Of a stretch of DNA of 64,000 bases, positions 54,269-63,978 are shown in pieces (positions within the stretch are counted from its first letter, which is position 1; each line of letters begins with the position of its first letter). The stretch is from Porphyromonadaceae bacterium (GTDB lineage: Bacteria > Bacteroidota > Bacteroidia > Bacteroidales > UBA12481). The stretch lies in assembly GCA_007280905.1 (NCBI GenBank), contig QYQM01000008.1, positions 1-64,000 of the forward strand, in the 5' to 3' direction. The notes under the pieces were generated by a model. The model was not told the origin of the DNA. It saw only the letters and a program-made list of their open reading frames with translations, and did no database searches. The position numbers and the translations under genes were made by a program.

Positions 54269-55987
54269 ATGGCAAATTTTTATACAGAAAACCAGGATTT
54301 GCAATTTCAGCTTTCTCATCCATTGATGAAGAAAATTGTGGATTTAAAAGAATATGGGTTTGCTGACCGAGATAAATTCGATTATGCCCCTCTTGATTAT
54401 GAGGATGCTGCTGATACCTATCATAAAGTGCTCGAAATTATAGGAGAAATCTGTGAAACAACCATTGCTCCCAATGCCGAATCGGTTGATCATGATGGGC
54501 CTCAGTTGATTGATAACACGGTTCATTATGCCCGGGGAACTCAGGAAAATCTGGAAATGCTCAATCAGGCCGGCCTGCTCGGTATGTCACTACCCAGAAA
54601 ATATGGTGGTCTGAATTTTCCTATAACTCCGTATGTTATTGCAGCAGAGCTTGTTTCAAGAGCTGATGCCGGATTTGCGAATATCTGGGGATTACAGGAT
54701 TGTGCTGAAACAATCCACGAATTTGCTTCAGATGACGTTAAGAATGAATTCCTTCCGCGATTTCAGTATGGGGCCACCGCAGCTATGGACCTTACCGAGC
54801 CGGATGCAGGGTCAGACCTGCAATCGGTACAACTGAAAGCCCATTATGATCAGGCGCGCGATATTTGGATACTGAATGGTGTCAAGAGATTTATAACCAA
54901 CGGTGACGCTGATATTTCCCTGGTTTTAGCCCGTTCTGAAGAGGGCACATCCGATGGGCGTGGTTTATCGCTGTTTGTTTTTGACCGGACAGACGGGGGA
55001 ATGGTCGTTCGCCGCATTGAGAACAAGCTTGGTATCAAAGGATCTCCTACCTGTGAACTGGTTTTCAAGGATGCTCCTTCCAAACTGGTTGGCGACCGGC
55101 GGATGGGCTTGATTAAGTATGTTATGGCCCTGATGAATTCTGCACGATTGGGGATCGGCGCTCAATCGGTTGGAATATCCGAAGCTGCCTATCGCGAAGC
55201 CCTGAAATATGCAGGCGAAAGGGAACAGTTTGGAAAACCGATTGTCCAGTTTCCGGCAGTTTATGAACTGCTGACGGTTATGAAGGTAAAACTTCAGGCC
55301 AGCCGTGCCCTCTTGTATGAAACAGCACGCTTTGTTGATGTATACAAGGCCTACGCTAATCATAGCGAACACCGTAAACTCGAGAAAGAGGAACGGGATG
55401 AAATGAAATATTATCAGCGACTTGCTGATGTTTATACACCCTTGATAAAACTGATGGCCAGTGAATACTGCAATCAGATTGCCTATGATGCAATCCAGAT
55501 TCACGGAGGTACCGGTTTTATGAAGGATTTTCCTGTCGAACGGCTATTTCGCGATGCCCGGATAACCACAATTTATGAGGGAACAAGCCAGTTACAGGTT
55601 GTAGCAGCCATCCGCGGGGTAACCACCGGCGTTTACCTTTCGAAAATCCGCGAATATGAAAACCTCAAAGTGAGCCCGGACCAGGAATTGCTTAAGAAAC
55701 GCCTCATCGAGATGACAACCGAATATGAACATGCGATCCTGAAAGCTCAGAAATCAGAAGAAGAAGAATATCTGGATTTTCATGCCCGGAGGTTGGTTGA
55801 GATGGCCGCTCATATCATTATGGGTTATTTGCTTCTTTTGGATAGCGAAAGAGATCCGGTATACAGGGATTCAGCCAGAATTTTTATTCAACGGGCTCAG
55901 TCATGGAACCGCGAAAGAATGCTGTTTATTCACCAATTTGAACCGAATGATCTGGGCCTTTATAAAATGGATGTGATGAAATTGTAA
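54269..55987 (+). CDS. Acyl-CoA dehydrogenase
   Basis: A 572-residue flavoenzyme, longer than the usual ~380 because of a C-terminal helical extension (from about residue 440). FAD and substrate motifs: MDLTEPDAGSDLQSV, KRFITNGDADISLV, KLGIKGSPTCELVF and IQIHGGTGFMKDFPVERLFRDAR (in two parts). The probable catalytic Glu is in IYEGTSQLQ. Membership in the etfBA operon shows that it passes electrons to EtfAB. Chain-length preference is unknown; the length resembles long-chain types. Confidence 0.92.
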   Translation: MANFYTENQDLQFQLSHPLMKKIVDLKEYGFADRDKFDYAPLDYEDAADTYHKVLEIIGEICETTIAPNAESVDHDGPQLIDNTVHYARGTQENLEMLNQAGLLGMSLPRKYGGLNFPITPYVIAAELVSRADAGFANIWGLQDCAETIHEFASDDVKNEFLPRFQYGATAAMDLTEPDAGSDLQSVQLKAHYDQARDIWILNGVKRFITNGDADISLVLARSEEGTSDGRGLSLFVFDRTDGGMVVRRIENKLGIKGSPTCELVFKDAPSKLVGDRRMGLIKYVMALMNSARLGIGAQSVGISEAAYREALKYAGEREQFGKPIVQFPAVYELLTVMKVKLQASRALLYETARFVDVYKAYANHSEHRKLEKEERDEMKYYQRLADVYTPLIKLMASEYCNQIAYDAIQIHGGTGFMKDFPVERLFRDARITTIYEGTSQLQVVAAIRGVTTGVYLSKIREYENLKVSPDQELLKKRLIEMTTEYEHAILKAQKSEEEEYLDFHARRLVEMAAHIIMGYLLLLDSERDPVYRDSARIFIQRAQSWNRERMLFIHQFEPNDLGLYKMDVMKL

Positions 55988-55991
55988 CGCC

Positions 55992-56783
55992 ATGTCTTAT
56001 CGGATCGGTTTTATCGGAGCAGGCAGGGTAGCCTGGCATTTGGCACCTGCATTGAAGAAATCCGGACATCGGATTCTTCAGGTAATCAGTAAGTCAGCCT
56101 TATCGGCACAAAAGCTTGGGGATCGGGTAGGATGTGAACATACCGATAAGATCACCAAACTGGACAGGGATATTCAAATTCTGTTCTTAACCGTTGCAGA
56201 TCATGCACTTGTTGAGTTGATCAATGATATCAGCGATTATCGTGGAATCGTGGTGCATACCAGCGGTACTTTCTCTTCTATGCGTTTTGCCTGCCAGAAA
56301 TACAAGTATGGAGGAATGTACCCCCTTCAGACATTCTCTACCGGCAGGCCTCTGGACTTGTCTAAGGTTCCTGTTTTCATTGAAGGATGTGAACCCGCTG
56401 TAACGGAAGTCCTCGTAAATTTAGCCTCGGGATTTTCGAGCGAGGTGCATGTGGTTGGATATGAGGAACGCAGGTGGATGCACCTGGCTGCCGTATGGTC
56501 CAATAATTTTACTAATCATATGCTTACCAATGCATACGGTATCATGAATGAACATTCCCTTCCGGTGCAATGGCTGGAGCCGTTAATCCGTGAAACTTTT
56601 AATAAGGCAATTGAATTGGGTCCGCTAAAATCCCAGACCGGACCTGCTGTACGACATGATCAGCAGACCCTCGAAAAGCATGTCGATCTATTATCTTACT
56701 CCCAGGAATTACAGGTACTGTATAAACGTATAAGTGATTCCATTCAGAATGTTTCAACCGCTTCAAAAGGCGATCGATTATGA
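55992..56783 (+). CDS. DUF2520 NAD(P)-binding Rossmann protein
   Basis: A 263-residue protein. N-terminal Rossmann domain with IGFIGAGRVAWHLAPALKKSG, then a helical DUF2520 domain (WMHLAAVWSNNFTNHML, GPLKSQTGPAVRHD). It resembles the pyrroline-5-carboxylate reductase/ketopantoate reductase fold; the substrate is unknown. It is the first gene of a tight four-gene unit and overlaps the KdsC-like gene by 4 bp. Confidence 0.88.
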   Translation: MSYRIGFIGAGRVAWHLAPALKKSGHRILQVISKSALSAQKLGDRVGCEHTDKITKLDRDIQILFLTVADHALVELINDISDYRGIVVHTSGTFSSMRFACQKYKYGGMYPLQTFSTGRPLDLSKVPVFIEGCEPAVTEVLVNLASGFSSEVHVVGYEERRWMHLAAVWSNNFTNHMLTNAYGIMNEHSLPVQWLEPLIRETFNKAIELGPLKSQTGPAVRHDQQTLEKHVDLLSYSQELQVLYKRISDSIQNVSTASKGDRL

Positions 56784-57286
56784 GTTTTTTTAAAGAAGAC
56801 CTAAGAAATATCAAAGCATTTGTTTTTGATGTTGATGGTGTTATTTCAACCAATCAGGTGCTCCTGCATGCGTCAGGAGATTTGATGCGATCAATTAATA
56901 CGAGGGATGGTTTCGCCATAAAAACAGCAATCGAGGCGGGTTTTAAAGTTGGAATCATAACCGGAGCGCGGTCAGAATCATTGAGGTTGAGGTTTAAAGA
57001 CCTTGGAACAGAAGATGTTTTTCTCGGTTCTTTGGATAAACTAGTTGATCTTAAGTCTTTTGTGACAAAATGCCAACTTCAATTAAGCCAGATTCTGTAT
57101 ATGGGGGATGATATCCCGGATCTGGGAGCCATGAAGGAAGTGGGTATGCCCACCTGTCCCAATGATGCAACTAATGAGGTACAGGCAGTTTCCAGGTATA
57201 TTTCCAACTATCCGGGAGGCCATGGTTGTGTCAGGGATGTAATTGAACAGGTATTGCGAACCCAGGGATTCTGGAACTACCATTAA
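56780..57286 (+). CDS. KdsC-type HAD phosphatase
   Basis: A 168-residue HAD hydrolase of the KdsC (3-deoxy-D-manno-octulosonate 8-phosphate phosphatase) group. The nucleophile motif is FVFDVDGVIS, motif II IITGARSE, motif IV MGDDIPDLGAM. The protein lacks a cap domain, as KdsC does, ends with GGHGCVRDVIEQVL, and would make KDO for lipopolysaccharide. Overlap with DUF2520 and proximity to the UbiA gene suggest an envelope-related operon. Confidence 0.85.
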   Translation: MSFFKEDLRNIKAFVFDVDGVISTNQVLLHASGDLMRSINTRDGFAIKTAIEAGFKVGIITGARSESLRLRFKDLGTEDVFLGSLDKLVDLKSFVTKCQLQLSQILYMGDDIPDLGAMKEVGMPTCPNDATNEVQAVSRYISNYPGGHGCVRDVIEQVLRTQGFWNYH

Positions 57287-57295
57287 TGACCGGAT

Positions 57296-58258
57296 ATGAG
57301 TGTAACAGGAGCATTCAGGATTTTCAGGCTTCCAAATCTTTTGATGGTTGCTGCAACCATGTATCTGATGCGCTGGTCGATTATTAAGCCGCTTCTTGGA
57401 GTTTATGGAATTGAACTGCAAATCTCAGAATTAGCCTTTCTCGGATTGGTGTTATCCACTGTTTTAATTACCGCTGCCGGCTATGTGATTAATGATTACC
57501 ATGATGTCAGGGCCGACCAGATCAATAAACCCAAAAAGGTGGTGGTTGACAAACACGTTAGCAGACGATTGGCATTGTTCCTTCATTGGTTGCTTAATTT
57601 TATCGGGGTTTCAGCGGGTGTAGTCTTTTCATTACTTTACCATGTTCCCTGGATGATTCTTATTTTTACCGGCGCTCCGCTTTTGCTCTGGTATTATTCC
57701 GTCAGGCTGAAGCATATGTTACTGGCAGGAAATCTTGCTGTTTCATTGCTCACTGCTACTGTACCCTTGCTGGTTATCCTGTTTGAGTATCCTCTACTGG
57801 CCCGGAATTACCGTTTCGACCCTGTGTTTTTCCCGCATGGATTAATTGCAATCCTGATATGGGTAGGTACATTTGCCTTTTTTGCGTTCATGACCAATCT
57901 GATCCGTGAAATAATTAAAGATGCCCAGGATATTGAAGGAGACAGGGAGCTTGATAGCCAGACATTGCCAATTTCATGCGGATTGAAGAAAACCAAAAGA
58001 GTTATAATCGGAATTGCAGTTTTTACAGTACTGGTTTTGGGATTCTTTTTCCTGACTTACCTGAAAGACTGGATCAGCCTGGCTTACTATATACTGGCAC
58101 TTTTATTGCCATTTGCCTTCCTCATCATAAGAACCCTGAAATCATCAGATAGCAAAGATTTTAATTTTTTAAGTCAGTGGGTTAAGTTGATCATGCTTCT
58201 GGGCTTGCTTTATGCACCGGTGGTACATTGGATCATCAGGAATTATTTCAACCGATGA
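57296..58258 (+). CDS. UbiA-family prenyltransferase
   Basis: A 320-residue integral membrane protein with about eight helices. Two aspartate-rich motifs bind prenyl diphosphate: NDYHDVRADQINKPKK and DAQDIEGDRELDSQTLP. UbiA members attach prenyl chains to aromatic or glycerol-phosphate acceptors. In Bacteroidota this gene position is often annotated geranylgeranylglycerol-phosphate geranylgeranyltransferase; the acceptor cannot be told here. The stop overlaps the maf start by 4 bp. Confidence 0.85.
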   Translation: MSVTGAFRIFRLPNLLMVAATMYLMRWSIIKPLLGVYGIELQISELAFLGLVLSTVLITAAGYVINDYHDVRADQINKPKKVVVDKHVSRRLALFLHWLLNFIGVSAGVVFSLLYHVPWMILIFTGAPLLLWYYSVRLKHMLLAGNLAVSLLTATVPLLVILFEYPLLARNYRFDPVFFPHGLIAILIWVGTFAFFAFMTNLIREIIKDAQDIEGDRELDSQTLPISCGLKKTKRVIIGIAVFTVLVLGFFFLTYLKDWISLAYYILALLLPFAFLIIRTLKSSDSKDFNFLSQWVKLIMLLGLLYAPVVHWIIRNYFNR

Positions 58259-58872
58259 AGCGATTCAGCGACTATCTGCAGGATTACTGCATCTTTCTGG
58301 CTTCACGGTCACCCAGAAGGCAGTCATTACTAACCCAGGCAGGGATTCCATTTGAGGTTTGGTTAAAAGAGGAAGTGGCCGAAGATTATCCGCCGGATTT
58401 GAGTCCATCCGATGTAGCAATTTTCCTTTCAAGGCTGAAAGCCAATGTTTATCGTAATGAACTTGGCCCGAAGGATATCCTGATAACTGCTGACACTATT
58501 GTGGTGCTCGGTTCAAGAATCCTGGGAAAGCCTGTTGACCGCACTGATGCGATAAAGATGCTCAGAGGACTGTCGGGAAAGCCGCATGAGGTTATTACCG
58601 GTGTTTGTCTGACCTCTTTAGCGAAAGAATCAGCATTTATTGCCAGTACAATCGTATGGTTTGACCACCTGGAACAGTCGGAAATAGAGGAATATATAGA
58701 TGAATTCAGTCCATATGATAAAGCTGGTTCTTATGGAATTCAGGAGTGGATCGGTTACATGGGAATTCACCGTATTGAAGGGTCTTACTTCAATGTGATG
58801 GGATTGCCGGTACAGCAGTTGTATAAAGAACTTCAGAGCTTTACGGGATACAAATCAACACGAAACAAATGA
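58255..58872 (+). CDS. maf: Maf-family nucleotide pyrophosphatase
   Basis: A 205-residue Maf protein, hydrolysing non-canonical or selected nucleoside triphosphates. Motifs: FLASRSPRRQSLLTQAGIPFE (two parts), ITADTIVVLGSRILGKP, LRGLSGKPHEVITGVCL and YDKAGSYGIQEWIG. The ATG at 58255 overlaps the UbiA stop (ATGA); an upstream codon at 58228 would add nine residues. Last gene of the four-gene unit. Confidence 0.9.
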   Translation: MKRFSDYLQDYCIFLASRSPRRQSLLTQAGIPFEVWLKEEVAEDYPPDLSPSDVAIFLSRLKANVYRNELGPKDILITADTIVVLGSRILGKPVDRTDAIKMLRGLSGKPHEVITGVCLTSLAKESAFIASTIVWFDHLEQSEIEEYIDEFSPYDKAGSYGIQEWIGYMGIHRIEGSYFNVMGLPVQQLYKELQSFTGYKSTRNK

Positions 58873-58879
58873 AATCATC

Positions 58880-61033
58880 ATGAAAAAGTTATCGTTTGTA
58901 TTAATCATATTCCTTCTTATAGGATCAATACTGCGATCAGAGGAGGGAATGTGGATGCCGCTGCTGCTTAAAAAGTATAAAATTGAAGATATGCAGCGAG
59001 CCGGATTTAAACTGACCGCTGAAGATGTCTATTCCGTCAATCAGGCTTGCCTGAAAGATGCGATTGTTATTTTTGGCGGCGGGTGCACGGCTGAGTTGAT
59101 TTCCGGTGAAGGATTGCTCATAACCAACCATCATTGTGGTTATGGGAATATTCAGCGACATAGTACCGTTGAACATGATTATCTGACTGATGGTTTTTGG
59201 GCAATGACCAGGGGAGAGGAGTTACCCAATCCAGGATTGAGCGTAACATTCCTGATTCGGATTGAAGATGTTACGGAATCCTCACTGGCGGGTGTAACTT
59301 CAACGATGAACTCATCTGACCGTGAAAAAGCAATTCAGGAAAATATAAAAAAGATCCAGACGGATGCTGTTAGAGGAACAGCGTATACCGCAAAGGTGAC
59401 CCCGTTTTTCAGTGGAAACCAGTATTTTCTTTTTGTTTATGAAGCTTATCAGGATGTACGCCTGGTTGGTGCACCTCCAAGTGCAATCGGTAAATTCGGC
59501 GGGGAAACTGATAATTGGATCTGGCCAAGGCACACAGGTGATTTTTCTTTATTCAGGATTTATGCAGGGCCCGATAACCGTCCGGCTACATATTCCCCAA
59601 GCAATGTACCCTATAAGCCAAAGAAATTCTTTCCGATCAGCTTACGCGGCGTCGAAAAGGGTGATTTCACGATGGTTTTCGGGTATCCTGGCCGTACTAC
59701 AGAATATATTCCATCCTTTGTGATTGAGAATCAGGTAAACTTTACTATTCCGGCTTCGATTAATCTTAGAACCAAACGGCTTGATATGATCACCGCGGCC
59801 ATGGAAACCAATCCTAAAATCAGGATTCAGTATTCAGCAAAGAAATCCGGTATAGCTAATTCCTGGAAAAAAAATCAGGGAGTTTTACTTGGGCTAAAAA
59901 AGGTTGCGGCGATTGACCGGAAAAAGGAATTTGAGAAGTGGTTTCAGGAGTGGGTTGGTACAGATGCTGAGCGGCAAGCAGAATATGGAACCCTTTTGGG
60001 ACAATATAAGGACATTGTCACCAATCAGGCTCCGTTTGAATTAGCAATTACCTATGCCCGCGAAGCCGGTGAGGCTGCCGAGATCATTGGTTTTGCAGGC
60101 AGGTTTTCCTCCCTCGTTGACCTGGCGGCGAAAGGAAATGCTGAGGAAGTTAAAAAACTGGCAGATCGATTGAGACCGGGAGTTGAATCGTATTTTAAGG
60201 ATTATGATGCCCCGACAGACCAAAAATTGCTGGCTGTATTGATGCAAGCTTATGCAAATGGGATAACTCCGGATTTTCAGCCGGATCTGTTAAAGCAAAT
60301 CCTGATTGATTTTAAGGGTGATTTTGAAAAATATGCGAAATCAGTATTTGACAAATCTATCCTGGACAGCGAGCAGGATGTAAATCTTATGTTGACAAAG
60401 TTTAACTCAAAATCGGCAAAAAAGCTTTCAAACGATCCGGCATTTTTAGTGTTCAAGAGTTTGCAGAAATTGCAGAATGAGCTGGTCAATCCTGGTTTAG
60501 CTAAGGGTCAGGATCTGTTGCCCGAGTTGCAACGGAAATATATGAAAGCACAAATGGAGATGCAACCGGAAAAGCTGTTTTATCCCGATGCTAACTCAAC
60601 GTTAAGGATAACTTACGGAAAGGTTGATGATTTCATGCCTGCCGATGGTATTCAATACAAATATATTACTACACTTGATGGTATTATGGAGAAGGACAAT
60701 CCGGAGATTTATGATTACCGTGTGCCTGAGAAGCTTAAACAACTTTATCTGTCAAAAGATTACGGTCAGTATGTTTCTGATCATACGATACCGGTTTGCT
60801 TTATTGCATCAAACCACACATCAGGGGGCAACTCCGGCAGTCCGGTTATAAATGCTGATGGTCAGCTGATTGGAATTAATTTTGATAGAAATTGGGAGGG
60901 AACAATGAGCGATATTATGTATGATCCGGATCTGTGCCGGAATATCAGCCTCGATATTCGCTATGCACTTTTCATTATAGATAAATTTGCTGGTGCTAAA
61001 CATCTGATCAATGAAATGGAGCTTGTCAGATAA
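58880..61033 (+). CDS. S46 family dipeptidyl-peptidase, DPP11-like
   Basis: A 717-residue exported serine peptidase (signal peptide about residues 1-20). The S46 catalytic set is in TNHHCGYG (His84/85), PRHTGDF (Asp221) and GGNSGSPV (Ser652), matching the spacing of Porphyromonas DPP7/DPP11 (720 residues). Eighteen residues after the serine is Arg670 in GINFDRNWEG. In DPP11 an Arg at the equivalent place selects Asp/Glu at P1, whereas DPP7 has Gly. It probably releases acidic dipeptides in the periplasm for amino-acid feeding. Confidence 0.9.
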   Translation: MKKLSFVLIIFLLIGSILRSEEGMWMPLLLKKYKIEDMQRAGFKLTAEDVYSVNQACLKDAIVIFGGGCTAELISGEGLLITNHHCGYGNIQRHSTVEHDYLTDGFWAMTRGEELPNPGLSVTFLIRIEDVTESSLAGVTSTMNSSDREKAIQENIKKIQTDAVRGTAYTAKVTPFFSGNQYFLFVYEAYQDVRLVGAPPSAIGKFGGETDNWIWPRHTGDFSLFRIYAGPDNRPATYSPSNVPYKPKKFFPISLRGVEKGDFTMVFGYPGRTTEYIPSFVIENQVNFTIPASINLRTKRLDMITAAMETNPKIRIQYSAKKSGIANSWKKNQGVLLGLKKVAAIDRKKEFEKWFQEWVGTDAERQAEYGTLLGQYKDIVTNQAPFELAITYAREAGEAAEIIGFAGRFSSLVDLAAKGNAEEVKKLADRLRPGVESYFKDYDAPTDQKLLAVLMQAYANGITPDFQPDLLKQILIDFKGDFEKYAKSVFDKSILDSEQDVNLMLTKFNSKSAKKLSNDPAFLVFKSLQKLQNELVNPGLAKGQDLLPELQRKYMKAQMEMQPEKLFYPDANSTLRITYGKVDDFMPADGIQYKYITTLDGIMEKDNPEIYDYRVPEKLKQLYLSKDYGQYVSDHTIPVCFIASNHTSGGNSGSPVINADGQLIGINFDRNWEGTMSDIMYDPDLCRNISLDIRYALFIIDKFAGAKHLINEMELVR

Positions 61034-61084
61034 TCTGTTAAAATGAGCTGTTTGTCACTTTATTTTGATTATTGGCCTGTTAAT

Positions 61085-61115
61085 TTTGTTTATTAACAAT
61101 TTGTTAATATCTTTG
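61085..61115 (+). promoter_or_regulatory. Consensus promoter for the histidine kinase gene
   Basis: TTTG (61085-61088), 19 bases, TATCTTTG (61108-61115): an exact match to TTTG-N19-TAnnTTTG. Start of transcription should be near 61122, leaving a leader of about 100 bases. The spacer is rich in GTTAA/TTAAC words. Confidence 0.7.
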
Positions 61116-61223
61116 TTAACTTTCGTCCGATTAATGAACAGGCCATAGTTAATCATGAAAAAGTGCAAAAGGTAACCCGTATTTCAAAAAAAAAATCGAA
61201 ATATCGGTTAACAGGTTGAAAAA

Positions 61224-63329
61224 ATGGAAGGTTTGCAAAAGGGAAAAGACTGGTTACGTGGAAATATCAGACGCATACCAGTTGAATACAGGGAATCATT
61301 TTTGCGTGAAACGGGGACAGATAACCTGATCCGATTACGACTTTTATGCCTTGTCCTGATTGCTTTGTCCGTTTTGTTTTTTGTGAACCCTGGAATTTTT
61401 GAGGCTGAATCCGCATCGTTACCAATCTCCCCGTATATAATGAATCTGCTTTTTAGCAGCATTACCATATTGACTTTAGCCGGTTCACAGGTAATTTTCA
61501 CAAAACTTAATAGTTGCCCTGCCTGGTTGATTCGTTTACCGGTGATTCTGATTGCTGTGTGCCAATTATGGTGGGGGTGTTATGCCGGAAGTCTTCATCC
61601 GTTTGGTTTGACCCCTACGATCTATTTCATGATTTGTTTGTTTGTGCTTTCCTCCGTTTTTATCCTTTCCATTGCTGAGACCATCGGGATTATGCTAAAC
61701 GGGCTTATTGCGTTTTATTGGTTCCATTTCTCTTCAGCCAACGCAACTGTTATATCGGCGGGGTCATTATCCGGACTATTATTTTTTCTCAGTGTTGCGT
61801 TTTTCGTTTCGAGAGTAGTTTATTATAGGCGACTCTCTGCTTTTTTAAATTGGGAGAATATCTCCTCCATGAACAGCACTTTAAAATGGGAAATAAAGAA
61901 ACATCAGCAAACTCTTCAGGAATTAGAGGCTATTAAGAATGACCTGGACCAGCAGGTAAGCGAAAAAACCAGTTATCTAAGGGATACCAACAAACGATTA
62001 CACAAAGAGATTGCTGAAAGGAGCTATGCTGACAAGGTGAGAACTGTATTATATCGCATATCGGGATTTGTAAACCAAAACGGCAGTTTGACAGAAATAA
62101 TCAGAAGTATACATGAGCAATTAAGGCAAATACTTGATGTGACGAATTTTATGGTTGGCACTTATGATTCCGAGCGCCTAGTCATTGAGCCTGTTTACCA
62201 GGAAAACTCTACCGAGTCATTTGAAAGATATCGGCTCGGACGGACATTAAGTTCTTACGTTATCCGGCATAAGAGATCTTTACTAGTCAATAAGAAGGGC
62301 ATACGGGAATTGGTAGCAGCCGGGGAGGTCGAAATTATAGGTGTTCCTGCCTATAGTTGGCTCGGGGTACCCTTGATGGTTGACGACCGGGTAGTCGGAA
62401 TAGTTATGGTGCAGAGTTATAAATCAATTGTGATTTACGATCAGTCGGACCTGCAATTGCTGGAATATGTCAGTGAACATCTTGCCCTGGCTATCGATCG
62501 TTATGAGGTACAATCCAAGCTGATCAAAGCAAAGGAACAGGCCGAGGAGAGCGACCGGTTGAAATCTGCTTTTCTATCCAACCTTTCTCATGAAATACGC
62601 ACCCCGATGAATGCCATTTTGGGATTTTCAGAAATGATAGGGGAATCTAATACCACTGATATACAGCGGCAACAATATACATCGCGTGTTTTGGAAAATG
62701 GCCACCGTCTTCTGACTACTCTGACCAAGATGATTGAATTGGCAAAACTTCAGGCTCATCAAATGCCCTTCGATATTCAGGATTTGCAGGTTGAACAGGC
62801 ATTTTCAGTTTTGAGAGACGAAATCAATCCGGTTATTTCCTTATTTAAGAAAACGGATTTGGAAATTCGCTTTGTTTGCGATTCGACGGGGGAAAAATTG
62901 TCCTTTTTAGCTGATCCAATGCGCTTTAAGCAGTTAGTTCTTTGTCTGGCAGAAAATGCGGTCAAGTTCACTGACCATGGATATATGGAAATTGGGTGCC
63001 GGAAATACGACCAGAGACAATTATTGTTTTGGGTTAAGGATTCAGGTATTGGCATGAATAATAGCGATTTAGAGCATATTTTCGAATGGTTCATTAAAGG
63101 CCAGAAGGCCAGTGAAAATCTCTATGAGGGCACGGGATTAGGTTTGACCATTACCAAGCTGATCGTGGAGCTAATGAATGGACAGATTTGGGCTGAATCT
63201 GAACCTGGCAAAGGCTCCTGTTTCTATTTTACACTTCCGGCAGTTATGCCTGAATCGATCAAAATGATACCCGAAAGAAGGGATCGACACGATTCCTTCG
63301 GAACCGAACATTCGGTTCATGCCGGCTAA
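61224..63329 (+). CDS. Membrane sensor histidine kinase with GAF domain
   Basis: A 701-residue kinase. Six or so membrane helices (about residues 35-200) lead into a coiled coil (IKKHQQTLQELEAIKNDLDQ) and a GAF domain (about residues 270-430; SWLGVPLMVDDRVVGIVMVQ). The HisKA phospho-acceptor is in LSNLSHEIRTPMNAILGF, and the ATPase domain has N (AENAVKFTDHG), G1 (KDSGIGM) and G2 (GTGLGLTI) boxes. There is no receiver domain and no response-regulator gene next to it, so its partner is elsewhere. Signal unknown. Confidence 0.92.
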   Translation: MEGLQKGKDWLRGNIRRIPVEYRESFLRETGTDNLIRLRLLCLVLIALSVLFFVNPGIFEAESASLPISPYIMNLLFSSITILTLAGSQVIFTKLNSCPAWLIRLPVILIAVCQLWWGCYAGSLHPFGLTPTIYFMICLFVLSSVFILSIAETIGIMLNGLIAFYWFHFSSANATVISAGSLSGLLFFLSVAFFVSRVVYYRRLSAFLNWENISSMNSTLKWEIKKHQQTLQELEAIKNDLDQQVSEKTSYLRDTNKRLHKEIAERSYADKVRTVLYRISGFVNQNGSLTEIIRSIHEQLRQILDVTNFMVGTYDSERLVIEPVYQENSTESFERYRLGRTLSSYVIRHKRSLLVNKKGIRELVAAGEVEIIGVPAYSWLGVPLMVDDRVVGIVMVQSYKSIVIYDQSDLQLLEYVSEHLALAIDRYEVQSKLIKAKEQAEESDRLKSAFLSNLSHEIRTPMNAILGFSEMIGESNTTDIQRQQYTSRVLENGHRLLTTLTKMIELAKLQAHQMPFDIQDLQVEQAFSVLRDEINPVISLFKKTDLEIRFVCDSTGEKLSFLADPMRFKQLVLCLAENAVKFTDHGYMEIGCRKYDQRQLLFWVKDSGIGMNNSDLEHIFEWFIKGQKASENLYEGTGLGLTITKLIVELMNGQIWAESEPGKGSCFYFTLPAVMPESIKMIPERRDRHDSFGTEHSVHAG

Positions 63330-63482
63330 ACCGGATCAGACTTTATGAACTGATTTTTGTCATACCTTTTACTAATAAAGGTCATGTTTGCCTTTTTTGT
63401 TTTGTTATACTTTTAACAGACTTAATAAGTGCCTGATTATTATTAAGATTAACGCAAAAATTGAATTCAAAGGAGAATAAAA

Positions 63483-63950
63483 ATGGCTGATGTTCAACAG
63501 ATTATTAACGATGTTACCAAGGTTTACGGAAAGGAACGAAAGGCATTGATGCCGATTCTTCAAGCCGTGGTGAAAATCAAAAATTACCTGGATGACCAGG
63601 ATCTTATTTCAATTTCAAAGGCTTTGGATCTTTCCGCTGCCGAAGTTTTCGGGACAGCAAGTTTTTACACATTTCTGGATATAGTTCCCCGGGGGAAAAA
63701 TGTAATCCGGGTATGTAAAACAATCTCGTGCCACATGGCTGGTAAGGATGAAATTATCCATGCCATCGAAAACACCTTGAATGTAAAAACCGGAGAAACA
63801 TCGGTTGATAAAAAATTCACTCTCTTAAGTACCAATTGCCTTGGATGGTGCCATAAGGGTCCGGTCATGCTGATCAATGACAAGGTTTTCCCGGAACTGA
63901 CTGCAGCGAAGGCCATAGAGATTCTGCAAAATTACCAGGAAGAAGAATAG
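63483..63950 (+). CDS. nuoE: NADH dehydrogenase subunit E-like [2Fe-2S] protein
   Basis: A 155-residue thioredoxin-like ferredoxin of the NuoE/HndA type. The four cluster cysteines follow the family spacing: RVCKTISCHMAG (C-x4-C) and, ~35 residues later, NCLGWCHKGP (C-x3-C). It receives electrons from the NuoF flavin site in complex I or in NAD(P)-linked hydrogenase or formate dehydrogenase complexes. A Shine-Dalgarno-like AGGAG at 63471-63475 precedes the ATG. The next gene starts 29 bp later, so a NuoEF-type module continues beyond the window. Confidence 0.88.
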   Translation: MADVQQIINDVTKVYGKERKALMPILQAVVKIKNYLDDQDLISISKALDLSAAEVFGTASFYTFLDIVPRGKNVIRVCKTISCHMAGKDEIIHAIENTLNVKTGETSVDKKFTLLSTNCLGWCHKGPVMLINDKVFPELTAAKAIEILQNYQEEE

Positions 63951-63978
63951 TTTTCAGGAACCAAAAGCAATAGAAAAA

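Noticed and set aside
63364-63415. Terminator/promoter before nuoE
   Set aside because: A six-bp ACCTTT/AAAGGT stem and a TACTTTTA element were seen, but the stem is weak and the promoter spacing (17) and bases do not fit the consensus.
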